62,846 nucleotides of DNA from Enterococcus raffinosus. Its GTDB lineage: Bacteria; Bacillota; Bacilli; Lactobacillales; Enterococcaceae. Location of the stretch: positions 1 to 62,846 of the forward strand of contig NZ_JXLA01000027.1 of the NCBI RefSeq assembly GCF_001886185.1, written 5' to 3'. This document shows, piece after piece, positions 45,875 through 54,877 of the stretch. A program made the position numbers and the translations under genes. The number at the start of each line of letters is the position of its first letter. Within the stretch, counting starts at the first letter, position 1. The notes below the pieces were generated by a model. That model was not told the DNA's origin. It ran no database searches and saw nothing but the letters and a program-made list of their open reading frames with translations.

Positions 45875-46822
45875 CTATTTATTTCGTTTATTCAACCAAT
45901 CCGTAGAGACATCCATCGCTGCTCTAGTCGCATTGCTCTGATCCATTGAATTGACCATTACAAAGTCGTGAATCATGCCTTGGAATCGAATTTGCGTGAC
46001 ATCCACGCCGGCTTCTCGCAGGTGACGAGCGTATTCTTCACCTTCATCTCTTAATACATCCGCTTCACCGTTCAGGATCATCGCGGCTGGAAGATCTGTT
46101 AAGTCTTCTTTGGTCGCTTGTAAAGGAGAAATTGTTTTGATGGATGCGTCCTGTCCCTCAGGAAGGTAATTATCCCAGAACCATTTCATGCCCTCTTTTG
46201 CCAAAAAGTAGTCGGTGGCGAATTGATGATAGGATTCCGTATCAAATCCGTGATTTGTTACAGGGTAGTAAAGCAGCTGCTGCTTAATTTTCGGCCCCTT
46301 GCGATCTTTCGCCAACATCGTAAGAACTGTCGCCATATTTCCGCCAACACTGTCGCCAGCTATGGTGAGCCGATCTGTATCGTATCGTCCCTCTGCCTCC
46401 TCCACAAGCTTTAGAAGAACCGCATAGCTTTGCTCGATCGCGACAGGATATTTGGCCTCTGGGGAACGATCATATTCAGGAACAAACACAATAGAATTTG
46501 TCCGAACCGCCAATTCTCGCACTAATTTATCATGTGTGTGGGCACTCCCTAGCACCCAGCCAGCGCCGTGAATATAAAGAATAACCGGTAATTTTTCCGT
46601 CGTATGTTTTGGTTTTACCGTTCGTACATTAATGATTCCGTGATTACCTAGGTCCCATTTTTCGTCCGTTGTATCGGCCTCTAATTTATTTACAGGAGAA
46701 TCTTGAACTTGCTCTAACAGTGCGCGTGCGTCATTTACGGGTAATTGATAAATATAAGGTTCTTTTTCATTGGCAATACTAAAATCTAAAGCAGATTTTT
46801 CTAAAGAAATTCTTTCCGTCAT
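45875..46822 (-). CDS. Alpha/beta hydrolase (HSL-type esterase)
   Basis: A 315-residue esterase of the hormone-sensitive-lipase-like group: oxyanion motif YIHGAGWVLGS (an HGAG form), nucleophile serine in IAGDSVGGN, and the acid and histidine in NGEADVLRDE and MIHDFVMVN. The ATG at 46820-46822 is chosen since AAGGA precedes it; a longer reading to 46882 has no site. Substrate unknown. It is a single-gene unit. Confidence 0.9.
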   Translation of the reverse strand: MTERISLEKSALDFSIANEKEPYIYQLPVNDARALLEQVQDSPVNKLEADTTDEKWDLGNHGIINVRTVKPKHTTEKLPVILYIHGAGWVLGSAHTHDKLVRELAVRTNSIVFVPEYDRSPEAKYPVAIEQSYAVLLKLVEEAEGRYDTDRLTIAGDSVGGNMATVLTMLAKDRKGPKIKQQLLYYPVTNHGFDTESYHQFATDYFLAKEGMKWFWDNYLPEGQDASIKTISPLQATKEDLTDLPAAMILNGEADVLRDEGEEYARHLREAGVDVTQIRFQGMIHDFVMVNSMDQSNATRAAMDVSTDWLNKRNK

Positions 46823-47102
46823 ATCAATTCCTTCTTTCCTGTGTTGTCCTAACATCATAGTATGAACCGCTCTCATTATCAAAACATCAGCTTGTTCAGG
46901 AATGGACGAATAATGAAAACAACGCCATGTATGGCTTTCTAAAGCTTAAACCGCCCATTTTTTCTATCAATGATGAATTGAAAGAAATCTCAAATTAAAT
47001 AGTAAAAGCTGATACTAGTACCCAAACAACAGAAACCGCTTTAATTATAGACAATAGTAAGTTACTCTTCATATGGAAAATAAATTGATGGGGGACAACA
47101 AG

Positions 47103-48635
47103 ATGGAGAGAAAAATTGTTGCTGTGACTGCTTGTGCGGCTGGTATTGCTCATACCTATATGGCCGCAGAATCACTTGAACAGGCGGCTAAGAAAATGGG
47201 CTATGGAATAAAGGTGGAAACGAATGGAGCGATCGGGGCAGAAAATGTTCTGACTGCTGAAGACATTGAACAGGCTGACGTAGTCATCGTCGCTTCGGAT
47301 ATTAAAATCGATCCGCTTCGTTTCACAGGAAAGCCGTTATTTGTTACGAAGTCGATTCCTGCAATAGAGGATTCTGAGGCATTGATCAAGCAAGCATTTG
47401 AAGAGGCGCAGGTCTTTGGGAAAAAAGGATCAAAGGTCGGAAAGATCCAAATAGGAAATGATAAGGAAAAGGTGAATTTCTTCACCCATATTATGAGTGG
47501 TATTTCTTACATGGTACCGATGGTCATTGCGGCTGGGTTGATTTTGACTATCGCTAATTTGTATGCGTTTCAAAAAGATGATTTGGGTCGGATAGTTAAC
47601 TGGGGCTTTGACAATAAAACACAAATGGGTTTCTTGATGTCGAAGCTGTTTTATGTTGGGCAAATTGGTTTTAAATTGATGATTCCGCTGTTTGCCGGAT
47701 TTGTGGCGAATTCGATTGCCGACAAACCAGCAATCGCTCCAGCTATGATTGGTGCGTACCTCGTAAATGATCCAGAGTTTCTGAATACGGAAGCTGGAGG
47801 AGGGTTCATTGGTGCGATTGTGGTTGCCTTTATTGTTGGCTATCTTGTAAAAGGGTTAAAGAAAATCAAATGGCCAAAGCTATTAGTACCAATTGTACCG
47901 ATTATGATCATTCCATTTATCGCTACGGCTATTATTACATTGATCGTCCTTTATATCATTGGGAATCCAATTGCTATTGGTATGGATGCGATGTATCAAG
48001 GGTTGACGAACTTAAATAATAATTATGCTGGAGCGCCTATTTTGATCGGTGCCATTTGCGGCGCAATGATTGGTTTTGACTTAGGCGGTCCAATTAATAA
48101 AACAGCACTGGTATTTGGAACGGCTATTTTTACGGATACGTTGACAAAGTATGGAATTGATGGCGCAAATTTTGTACCCGGTACAGCTACGCAAGCAGCG
48201 ATTTCAGTAGCGCCTCTTGGGGTTTGGTTAGCAACCATCTTGTTCAAAAAGAAATTCTCTAAAAATGAAAAAATTGCCGCAAGTGCCGCTTTTGGTATGG
48301 GGATCGTGGGGGTCACAGAAGGAGCGATTCCTTTCGTCGCTGCAGATCCAATTAGAATGATTTTTTCTAACGTAGTAGGTTCAGCCGTTGCTGGCGGATT
48401 AGCGGCCGCGACAGGATGTAAGTTCTATGGCGGAATTGGTTCGCCATTAGGAACATTTATTGGCTATATAGAACAGCCGATTCCTTTTATCACGTGGATT
48501 TTATGCGTTAGTGCTGGAATTTTGACCACGGCGCTGCTTATTGGATTTACCAGAAAGCAGATTGTTGAGGATAGTATCATTGAACAAGAAGAGCAAGAAG
48601 AACACGATCAAATGATGGAAACAGTAAACGAATAG
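47103..48635 (+). CDS. PTS fructose-type EIIBC
   Basis: A 510-residue sugar permease: EIIB-fru domain first (VAVTACAAGIAHTYMAAE, Cys11 phosphorylated), then EIIC with about nine helices (MSGISYMVPMVIAAGLI, GFDLGGPINKTA). The start 47103 has GGGGG upstream; ATG 47073 has none. With the EIIA gene next to it and a GH38 enzyme, it may import an alpha-mannoside such as mannosylglycerate, as MngA does in E. coli; inferred. Confidence 0.92.
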   Translation: MERKIVAVTACAAGIAHTYMAAESLEQAAKKMGYGIKVETNGAIGAENVLTAEDIEQADVVIVASDIKIDPLRFTGKPLFVTKSIPAIEDSEALIKQAFEEAQVFGKKGSKVGKIQIGNDKEKVNFFTHIMSGISYMVPMVIAAGLILTIANLYAFQKDDLGRIVNWGFDNKTQMGFLMSKLFYVGQIGFKLMIPLFAGFVANSIADKPAIAPAMIGAYLVNDPEFLNTEAGGGFIGAIVVAFIVGYLVKGLKKIKWPKLLVPIVPIMIIPFIATAIITLIVLYIIGNPIAIGMDAMYQGLTNLNNNYAGAPILIGAICGAMIGFDLGGPINKTALVFGTAIFTDTLTKYGIDGANFVPGTATQAAISVAPLGVWLATILFKKKFSKNEKIAASAAFGMGIVGVTEGAIPFVAADPIRMIFSNVVGSAVAGGLAAATGCKFYGGIGSPLGTFIGYIEQPIPFITWILCVSAGILTTALLIGFTRKQIVEDSIIEQEEQEEHDQMMETVNE

Positions 48636-48648
48636 GCAGGTAGAAAAA

Positions 48649-49104
48649 ATGAATAAAGCAGTATTTAATCAAGAGCATATATTATTTGATGAAACATCCA
48701 CCACTCAGGAAGAGGCATTCAAGAGTCTTGCGAAATTTGCTTATGACGCTGGATTCGTATCTGATGAAGAGAGCTATTTTAATGGATTAAAGGAAAGAGA
48801 GCAGGAGGCGACGACAGGATTCAAAGATCATATCGCTATCCCTCACTGCAAAAGCAGTGTAAATAAGAAGCCCGGTTTATTTCTCCTGAAGTTTGCTCAT
48901 GATATTCCATGGAATTCTTTGGATAAGAAGCCTGTAAAAGTAGCATTTGGTTTAACCATCCCAGAAGAGGGGGCAACAGAGCATTTGAAATTGTTAAGCT
49001 TAATTGCTAGAAAATTAATTGATCAAGAATTTAGAGACGGAGTTCTGAAGCAGGATAACCCAGAATTACTAGCAGAAATCATTGATCAAATTGATTTCTC
49101 TTAA
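48649..49104 (+). CDS. PTS fructose/mannitol-type EIIA
   Basis: A 151-residue phosphocarrier with the active His66 in HIAIPHCKS. It starts 13 bases after the EIIBC gene with AGGCAGG and passes phosphate from HPr to it. Confidence 0.92.
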   Translation: MNKAVFNQEHILFDETSTTQEEAFKSLAKFAYDAGFVSDEESYFNGLKEREQEATTGFKDHIAIPHCKSSVNKKPGLFLLKFAHDIPWNSLDKKPVKVAFGLTIPEEGATEHLKLLSLIARKLIDQEFRDGVLKQDNPELLAEIIDQIDFS

Positions 49105-49153
49105 TGCGTTAGATAATACCGAGAAGAATAACTTATGAAGTAGGATGGCACTT

Positions 49154-51775
49154 ATGCAAAGAAAAGTTCATGTAATACATCACACCCATTGGGATTTTGA
49201 ATGGTATTTCACTACCAACGAGTCATTTGTACAGTTGGTCTATCATTTAGATGAAGTAATGCAGGCTTTAGAAGAAAATCAAATCGATTATTATTTATTA
49301 GATGGTCAGATGAGCATTTTAGATGACTATTTAGCAAGCTTTCCAGAGAAAAAGGAACGCTTGGCACAATTGGTCAAAAACGGAAAATTAGCCATTGGTC
49401 CCTGGTACACGCAAACGGATGAATTAATTGTTCGGGGAGAATCGATGGTTAGAAACTTGAATCTGGGGATGGAGTTAGCAGAATCCCTAGGAGGTTATAT
49501 GAATATTGGCTACCTTCCAGACTCGTTTGGACAAAGCAAGGACATGCCTAAAATATATAATGGATTCGGCATTCAGCATTCAGTTTTTTGGCGTGGTGTG
49601 CCTAATGAGATTACTACTAAGAGAGAATTTCATTGGAAAGCGGAAGATGGTTCAAATGTATTAACCTCAAATATAAAGGACGGCTATTTTGTCGGAGTTG
49701 GATTGATTTATTCAGATGATGCACAATCGTTGATTGAGACAATTTCCAAGGGAGCGGTTAGTGAGTCGTTAGTTTTACCAGTAGGAGGTGATCAACGCTA
49801 TGTCGATTTCAATTTACGTGATCGAATAGAGCGATACAATGATAAATTGACCGATGTGGAATTGATGGAGAGCACTTATGAATTGTTTTTTGAGGCTGTT
49901 AAGGAGAAAGAGCTTCCAACGGTCGAAGGAGAATTTATCTCCAGCTCTGTCTCAAAAATACATCGATCGATCTATTCTTCACGATACGACCATAAATATT
50001 TAAATGATAAGGTTGAAAGACGTATGCTTTATCAAGCGGAACCTTTAATGGTGATGGCTGAAACCTATAGTATTCCCTATAAAAAAGGGTTGCTAGATCG
50101 GATTTGGAAGCTGTTGAATAAAAATCAGGCACATGATTCGGCTGGCGGATGCAATAGTGACCTAACCAATCAAATCATTCTGGAGCGTTTTGTCGAAGCC
50201 GATCAGTTGTCCTATTCTTTAGTGGATTATTTGACGAGAAAAATTGCGGAATCCCGTCCGATTATTTCAGAAGGAGAGCTAGTTGTTTTTAATACCTTGC
50301 CATGGAAAAACAAAAAAGTGATGAAGTGTGAAGTATCCACACCGCTTTCCTCTATCTCACTGAAAAAAGATGGCAACGAAGTCCCATTTGAGGTGTTGAA
50401 TACAAGACAAGAATTTTCCGGCTCTATTCGTCGGGAGAAAAAGCTGGCGGATACAGATGACTACTACTTCGTGCATGAAGTATTGCTAGAAGCAGAAGTT
50501 CCAGCACTTAGCTTCCTTACGTATCAAGTAGTAGAGGGCTTAGAAGAATCTACTGAGTGCTCTAGCGAAGCATCGCCAGTTGATTCGATCGAAAATGAAC
50601 ATTATCAAATTATTTATGAAGCAGGTGCTTTAGTCCTAGTAGATAAGAGAAATGGAAAAGCCTATAGTCACTTTTTGACTTTTGAAGACAGTGGCGATGA
50701 AGGGGATACCTATGATTTTTCTCCTCCATACGCGGATCATAGCTATTTACTAGATTTAAAGGAAGCCAATTGTGACTTAGTACAAAATACCTTAATGGAA
50801 AAATTAACCATATCTGGGGAGTGGAAAATCGCGAAGGATTTACAGGAACGTCAGGAGAAAAAGAGAACACAGGCGATCCCGTATAAGCTGACGATTCAGT
50901 TGATGAAAGAAAGTTCTCAGATTCAATTCCATCTAGAGCTAGACAATCAGGCGTGTGATCACCGTATGAGAGTGCTGATCAATACCCCACACGAGAATGA
51001 TTTTTCTTACACGGATACGCCCTTCGGCACAGTGAGGCGACAGGTTGAAGATCCGCATATTCATGATTGGAAAGAATTAGGCTGGCGAGAAGAACCAACA
51101 GCAATATTTCCTATGCTGACGTATGTAAACAGTCATAATTCCAACTCTAGCTGGACAGTTTTCAGCAAGGGGATTAAAGAATACCAGTTTGTGGGAAAAC
51201 GATTTGAAACCATAGCACTGACTTTATTCCGCTCTGTCGGTTATCTTGGTCGACCGGATCTCTTGAGACGTCCTGGTGTGGCTTCGGGAAATGAATTCAA
51301 ATATATTCCGACGCCTGACAGCCAATTGCAGAAAAAAATGACCTTCAAATTCTCTCTTCAGCTGAATAAGGAATATCAGCCGGCAAAGCTTGCTAAAGAG
51401 TATTTAGATTATGCGATAAGCTGCCCTTATTATCAGCTGCAGGAACTGAATCGTTTTACAACGACGCTGAAATATTTTGTGTCGAATCCGTTAAAAAACA
51501 AAGTAACTTCAAAGGAAGGGATCACCATTGATAGTGACACACTTGTGTTTAGTGCCTTGACGAAGACGACAGAAGGTGCGGGATTTGATGTTCGTGTATA
51601 CAATCCGGATGTTCGTCTGGAAGTTGAGGGTGGAACGATTAAAGGAACGCATGAGATGAGTTACACATTTGTCGATCTTAAAGGAAAGGCTATTTCTTCA
51701 ACAGAAAAAAATGATACTATTCCTCTAGGCACCTTTAAACCAGGCCAAATAAAAACGATCCATATCGTTGATTGA
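49154..51775 (+). CDS. GH38 alpha-mannosidase
   Basis: An 873-residue glycosidase: HVIHHTHWDFEWYF (zinc His/Asp) at the start, nucleophile Asp123 in GYLPDSFGQSKDMP, and a C-terminal all-beta half. It most resembles MngB-like bacterial GH38 enzymes, which split 2-O-alpha-(6-phospho)mannosyl substrates delivered by PTS. ATG 49154 has GGATGG five bases upstream; ATG 49145 is also possible. Confidence 0.92.
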   Translation: MQRKVHVIHHTHWDFEWYFTTNESFVQLVYHLDEVMQALEENQIDYYLLDGQMSILDDYLASFPEKKERLAQLVKNGKLAIGPWYTQTDELIVRGESMVRNLNLGMELAESLGGYMNIGYLPDSFGQSKDMPKIYNGFGIQHSVFWRGVPNEITTKREFHWKAEDGSNVLTSNIKDGYFVGVGLIYSDDAQSLIETISKGAVSESLVLPVGGDQRYVDFNLRDRIERYNDKLTDVELMESTYELFFEAVKEKELPTVEGEFISSSVSKIHRSIYSSRYDHKYLNDKVERRMLYQAEPLMVMAETYSIPYKKGLLDRIWKLLNKNQAHDSAGGCNSDLTNQIILERFVEADQLSYSLVDYLTRKIAESRPIISEGELVVFNTLPWKNKKVMKCEVSTPLSSISLKKDGNEVPFEVLNTRQEFSGSIRREKKLADTDDYYFVHEVLLEAEVPALSFLTYQVVEGLEESTECSSEASPVDSIENEHYQIIYEAGALVLVDKRNGKAYSHFLTFEDSGDEGDTYDFSPPYADHSYLLDLKEANCDLVQNTLMEKLTISGEWKIAKDLQERQEKKRTQAIPYKLTIQLMKESSQIQFHLELDNQACDHRMRVLINTPHENDFSYTDTPFGTVRRQVEDPHIHDWKELGWREEPTAIFPMLTYVNSHNSNSSWTVFSKGIKEYQFVGKRFETIALTLFRSVGYLGRPDLLRRPGVASGNEFKYIPTPDSQLQKKMTFKFSLQLNKEYQPAKLAKEYLDYAISCPYYQLQELNRFTTTLKYFVSNPLKNKVTSKEGITIDSDTLVFSALTKTTEGAGFDVRVYNPDVRLEVEGGTIKGTHEMSYTFVDLKGKAISSTEKNDTIPLGTFKPGQIKTIHIVD

Positions 51776-51786
51776 GGAGAATCTCT

Positions 51787-52578
51787 ATGCAAGAAGACAT
51801 TTTTATTTTAATCGAATCCTGTCGCTTGAATTTTACTTCTGTTGAGCAAGTGATCGCTGATTATTTACTAAGTAAACAGCCGTCCATGACGATCGACAAG
51901 TTATCCGAGCATTTAGCTGTATCGAAAGCGTCTATTACAAGATTTTGTAAAAAAATTGGATTGAATAATTACAAAGAATTGATTTTTCTCTACAAGCTGT
52001 CGTTAGATAATGAAGCTTCCGGCGTCTCTGTTTCTTCAAAAATAACCGCAGCGTATCATTCGCTGGCAACTCGCAGCGATAGTAATTATTCACAAGAAGT
52101 AGTCGACGCTTTCTGTGAGGTGCTCCATCAGCATAAAATTATTCATTTCTTTGGGAAAGGGTTCAATTCTTATGCTGGTGCTGACTTTCAATTCAAATTC
52201 TCTAGGGTTGGCAAATATGTACGAGTGATTGCTGATGAAAATTCGATTTTGATGTCCGCACATTTTGCAAATAAGGATGAGTTAATCGTGGTTTCGAGTT
52301 TACGAGGTGATGACGAAGAACTACTAGAGGCTATGAAGATTGCCAAAGATCGAAAGGTCCCGATTTTATTGATCACGTCCAATCGTTATTCTCAGCTAGT
52401 TCCTCATGCGGATGTTGTTTTAATCGCCGCAAGCTTTACGCGAGAAGAAGCGTTGGGAAATATTTCTCCGCAAATCCCAATTCTTATCCAACTGGACATG
52501 GTTTATGAAAGATATATTCACTTATATTCAGATGCGATCTCCCAGTGGTTAGAGTCTGAACAAATATTGCACAAATAA
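51787..52578 (+). CDS. RpiR/MurR-family regulator
   Basis: A 263-residue regulator: N-terminal RpiR helix-turn-helix (TIDKLSEHLAVSKASITRFC) and C-terminal SIS sugar-phosphate domain (KIIHFFGKGFNSYAGADFQF, DELIVVSSLRGDDEELLEAM). It likely senses the phosphosugar made by this operon. GAGGAG stands eight bases before the ATG at 51787. Confidence 0.91.
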   Translation: MQEDIFILIESCRLNFTSVEQVIADYLLSKQPSMTIDKLSEHLAVSKASITRFCKKIGLNNYKELIFLYKLSLDNEASGVSVSSKITAAYHSLATRSDSNYSQEVVDAFCEVLHQHKIIHFFGKGFNSYAGADFQFKFSRVGKYVRVIADENSILMSAHFANKDELIVVSSLRGDDEELLEAMKIAKDRKVPILLITSNRYSQLVPHADVVLIAASFTREEALGNISPQIPILIQLDMVYERYIHLYSDAISQWLESEQILHK

Positions 52579-52589
52579 AAGGAGTAAAC

Positions 52590-53960
52590 ATGAAAAAATT
52601 TCCGAAGAATTTTTTGTGGGGTGCGGCGATGTCAGCCCCTCAAACAGAAGGGGAAAGTTTGAGCTTTGGAAAAACTGAGACAACGTGGGACTATTGGTTT
52701 CGAGTGTCCCCTGAAAACTTCTATGAGAATCAAGGACCCGGGGTCACCTCTGATATCTATAACCAGTATCTAGAAGACTGTCAGCGAATGAAGGAGATTG
52801 GCTTGAACTCCATTCGAACATCCATTTCATGGGCGCGTCTGCTCCCTGATGGAAAGGCGATTAATCAAAAAGCTGTTCAATTTTATCGAAATTATTTTTC
52901 AACGATGCTGGAAAATGGTGTCGAACCAATTATTAACCTCTTTCATTTTGATCTACCCATGTGGCTAATGAAACAGGGGGGATGGGAAAACCGAGTATCT
53001 GTTCAAGCCTTTGCCTTTTATGCAAAAACTTGTTTTGAGTTGTTTGGTGATCTTGTTGGGAAATGGACGACCTTCAATGAGCCGCTTGTTCATATAGAGT
53101 GCGGATATTTGTATCAATATCATTATCCCGCAATTGTTGATTTCAAGCGTGCGATTCAAGTGGGGTATCACACCTTGCTCGCCCATAAAGCGGCGGTAAA
53201 GGTGTTTAGAGAGGTCATAGAAACTGGAGAAATCGGCATTATTTTAAATATTTCTCCAACCTATCCTAGAAGTGTCTCTGATGAAGATCAATTGGCGGCT
53301 TTTCGTTCCGATTTATTGAATATTCGAAGTTTTTTAGATCCGTCAGTATTAGGAACAATCCCTGAGGAATTAGTCACGTTATTATCAGAAAATGGTCTGT
53401 TGCCAGAGGTGAAGGAGGAAGATGACCAGCGAATTAGAGAAAATTTAGTGGATTTTATCGGATTAAATTATTATCAGCCAAGACGAGTACAAGCTCCTGA
53501 ATTTCCAACTGTTCCCGCAAAAATGCCTTCAGATTTTTATGCGGCGTATGATTGGCCAGATAAAAAAGTGAATCCTTATCGTGGATGGGAAATTTATCCT
53601 GAAGCGCTTTATGATGTGGCTATGATGATGAAAGATAAGTACAACAATATTCCTTGGTATGTTAGTGAAAATGGTATGGGCGTAGCGAACGAAGAACGCT
53701 TTATGAATGACGCTGGAGAAATTGAAGATGACTATCGTATCGCTTTTATGAAAGAACATTTGTCTTACTTGCATAAGGGGATTAGTGAAGGAAGTCATTG
53801 CTTTGGATACCATGCATGGACATTCATAGATTGCTGGTCGTGGCTAAATGGCTATCGAAATCGGTATGGATTCTATCGATTAGATTTAACGACACATGAA
53901 CGTTCTATAAAGAAAAGTGGTCGATGGATTCAACAAGTAAGTGAAAATAATGGATTCTAG
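52590..53960 (+). CDS. GH1 family (6-phospho-)beta-glycosidase
   Basis: A 456-residue enzyme with both catalytic glutamates: acid/base Glu164 in TTFNEPLVH and nucleophile Glu360 in YVSENGMG. KFPKNFLWGAAMSAPQTEG opens the barrel; the usual Q-CEG is PQTEG here. Being in a PTS operon favours a phosphorylated substrate. It begins 11 bases after the regulator. Confidence 0.92.
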   Translation: MKKFPKNFLWGAAMSAPQTEGESLSFGKTETTWDYWFRVSPENFYENQGPGVTSDIYNQYLEDCQRMKEIGLNSIRTSISWARLLPDGKAINQKAVQFYRNYFSTMLENGVEPIINLFHFDLPMWLMKQGGWENRVSVQAFAFYAKTCFELFGDLVGKWTTFNEPLVHIECGYLYQYHYPAIVDFKRAIQVGYHTLLAHKAAVKVFREVIETGEIGIILNISPTYPRSVSDEDQLAAFRSDLLNIRSFLDPSVLGTIPEELVTLLSENGLLPEVKEEDDQRIRENLVDFIGLNYYQPRRVQAPEFPTVPAKMPSDFYAAYDWPDKKVNPYRGWEIYPEALYDVAMMMKDKYNNIPWYVSENGMGVANEERFMNDAGEIEDDYRIAFMKEHLSYLHKGISEGSHCFGYHAWTFIDCWSWLNGYRNRYGFYRLDLTTHERSIKKSGRWIQQVSENNGF

Positions 53961-53970
53961 GTGAGTGCAG

Positions 53971-54834
53971 ATGAGTATAGTTGTAGTTGATATTGGTGGA
54001 ACTACTGTGAAGCATGGCGTTTGGGAAAAGCACAAGTTAAGTGAAGTTTCCGCATTTTCCACCCCAGATACCTTTGAGGCGTTTTTAGAAAATCTTCAGC
54101 TGGCAATTGAAAAATACGATCAAACCTTTGAAGGTATCGCGATTAGTGCCCCAGGTGCAGTTGATCAGGAGCAGAGAAAGATTCTGGGGATTAGCGCAGT
54201 GGATTATATTCACCAACGGCCAATTTTTGATGAGCTGGAACAGTATTTTAATCTGCCGGTAACTATAGAAAACGATGCAAATTGCGCTGGAATTGCTGAA
54301 GTAGAACTCGGTGAGGGGAAGAACGCGCAAAATATTGCCTTTGTTGTCTTAGGGACAGGAGTTGGCGGGGCGCTTTTTGTTCAACGGAAATTATATAAAG
54401 GAAGCCACCTATTCGGCGGTGAGATAGGCTTGCTGAAGAGTCAACAGACACAGACCTTCAGTCAAAATGGGACACTGGTGAAAGCGGCTAAGGCTTATTC
54501 GGAACAGACACATACCTGTGTTGATGGAAAAGAACTTTATGTATTGAGAGAAAAGAAGGATCTGCTGGCTACATCCCTTTTAGACGAGATATATCAAATC
54601 ATGACCAATAATCTTTACAATATACAAGTCATGTTTGATCCTGAACTAATTCTCTTAGGCGGCGGTATCTCCAAGCGTCCTGAATTGGCAGAGGAGCTAT
54701 CCAATCGACTGTTTGAGCTGTTGAAAAAAGAAGGCGTCGAAGAAATCATGCCGACGATCAAGTGCTGCAGATTTCAAAACAATGCGAATCTAATCGGTGC
54801 CGCATTGAATTTTGAGCTGCAGAGGAATAAATAA
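53971..54834 (+). CDS. ROK-family sugar kinase
   Basis: A 287-residue kinase: VVVDIGGTTVKHGVWE (phosphate loop), ENDANCAGIAEVELGEG and VLGTGVGGALFVQRKL. The cysteine-rich zinc motif of many ROK proteins is not seen, as in beta-glucoside-kinase-like members. ATG 53971 has AGGTGAG upstream. It is last in the operon and probably phosphorylates a freed sugar. Confidence 0.9.
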   Translation: MSIVVVDIGGTTVKHGVWEKHKLSEVSAFSTPDTFEAFLENLQLAIEKYDQTFEGIAISAPGAVDQEQRKILGISAVDYIHQRPIFDELEQYFNLPVTIENDANCAGIAEVELGEGKNAQNIAFVVLGTGVGGALFVQRKLYKGSHLFGGEIGLLKSQQTQTFSQNGTLVKAAKAYSEQTHTCVDGKELYVLREKKDLLATSLLDEIYQIMTNNLYNIQVMFDPELILLGGGISKRPELAEELSNRLFELLKKEGVEEIMPTIKCCRFQNNANLIGAALNFELQRNK

Positions 54835-54835
54835 T

Positions 54836-54873
54836 AACCAAGGCACTGTCGACAAAGACAATGCCTTGGTTTT
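54836..54873. terminator. Bidirectional terminator between converging operons
   Basis: AACCAAGGCA and TGCCTTGGTT pair perfectly, with inner TGTC/GACA pairs, followed by T. It serves the ROK gene and the GH43 gene. Confidence 0.9.
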
Positions 54874-54877
54874 TGCT

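Noticed and set aside
46823-46882. Longer esterase N-terminus
   Set aside because: No ribosome site before the upstream start, whereas AAGGA precedes the ATG at 46820-46822.
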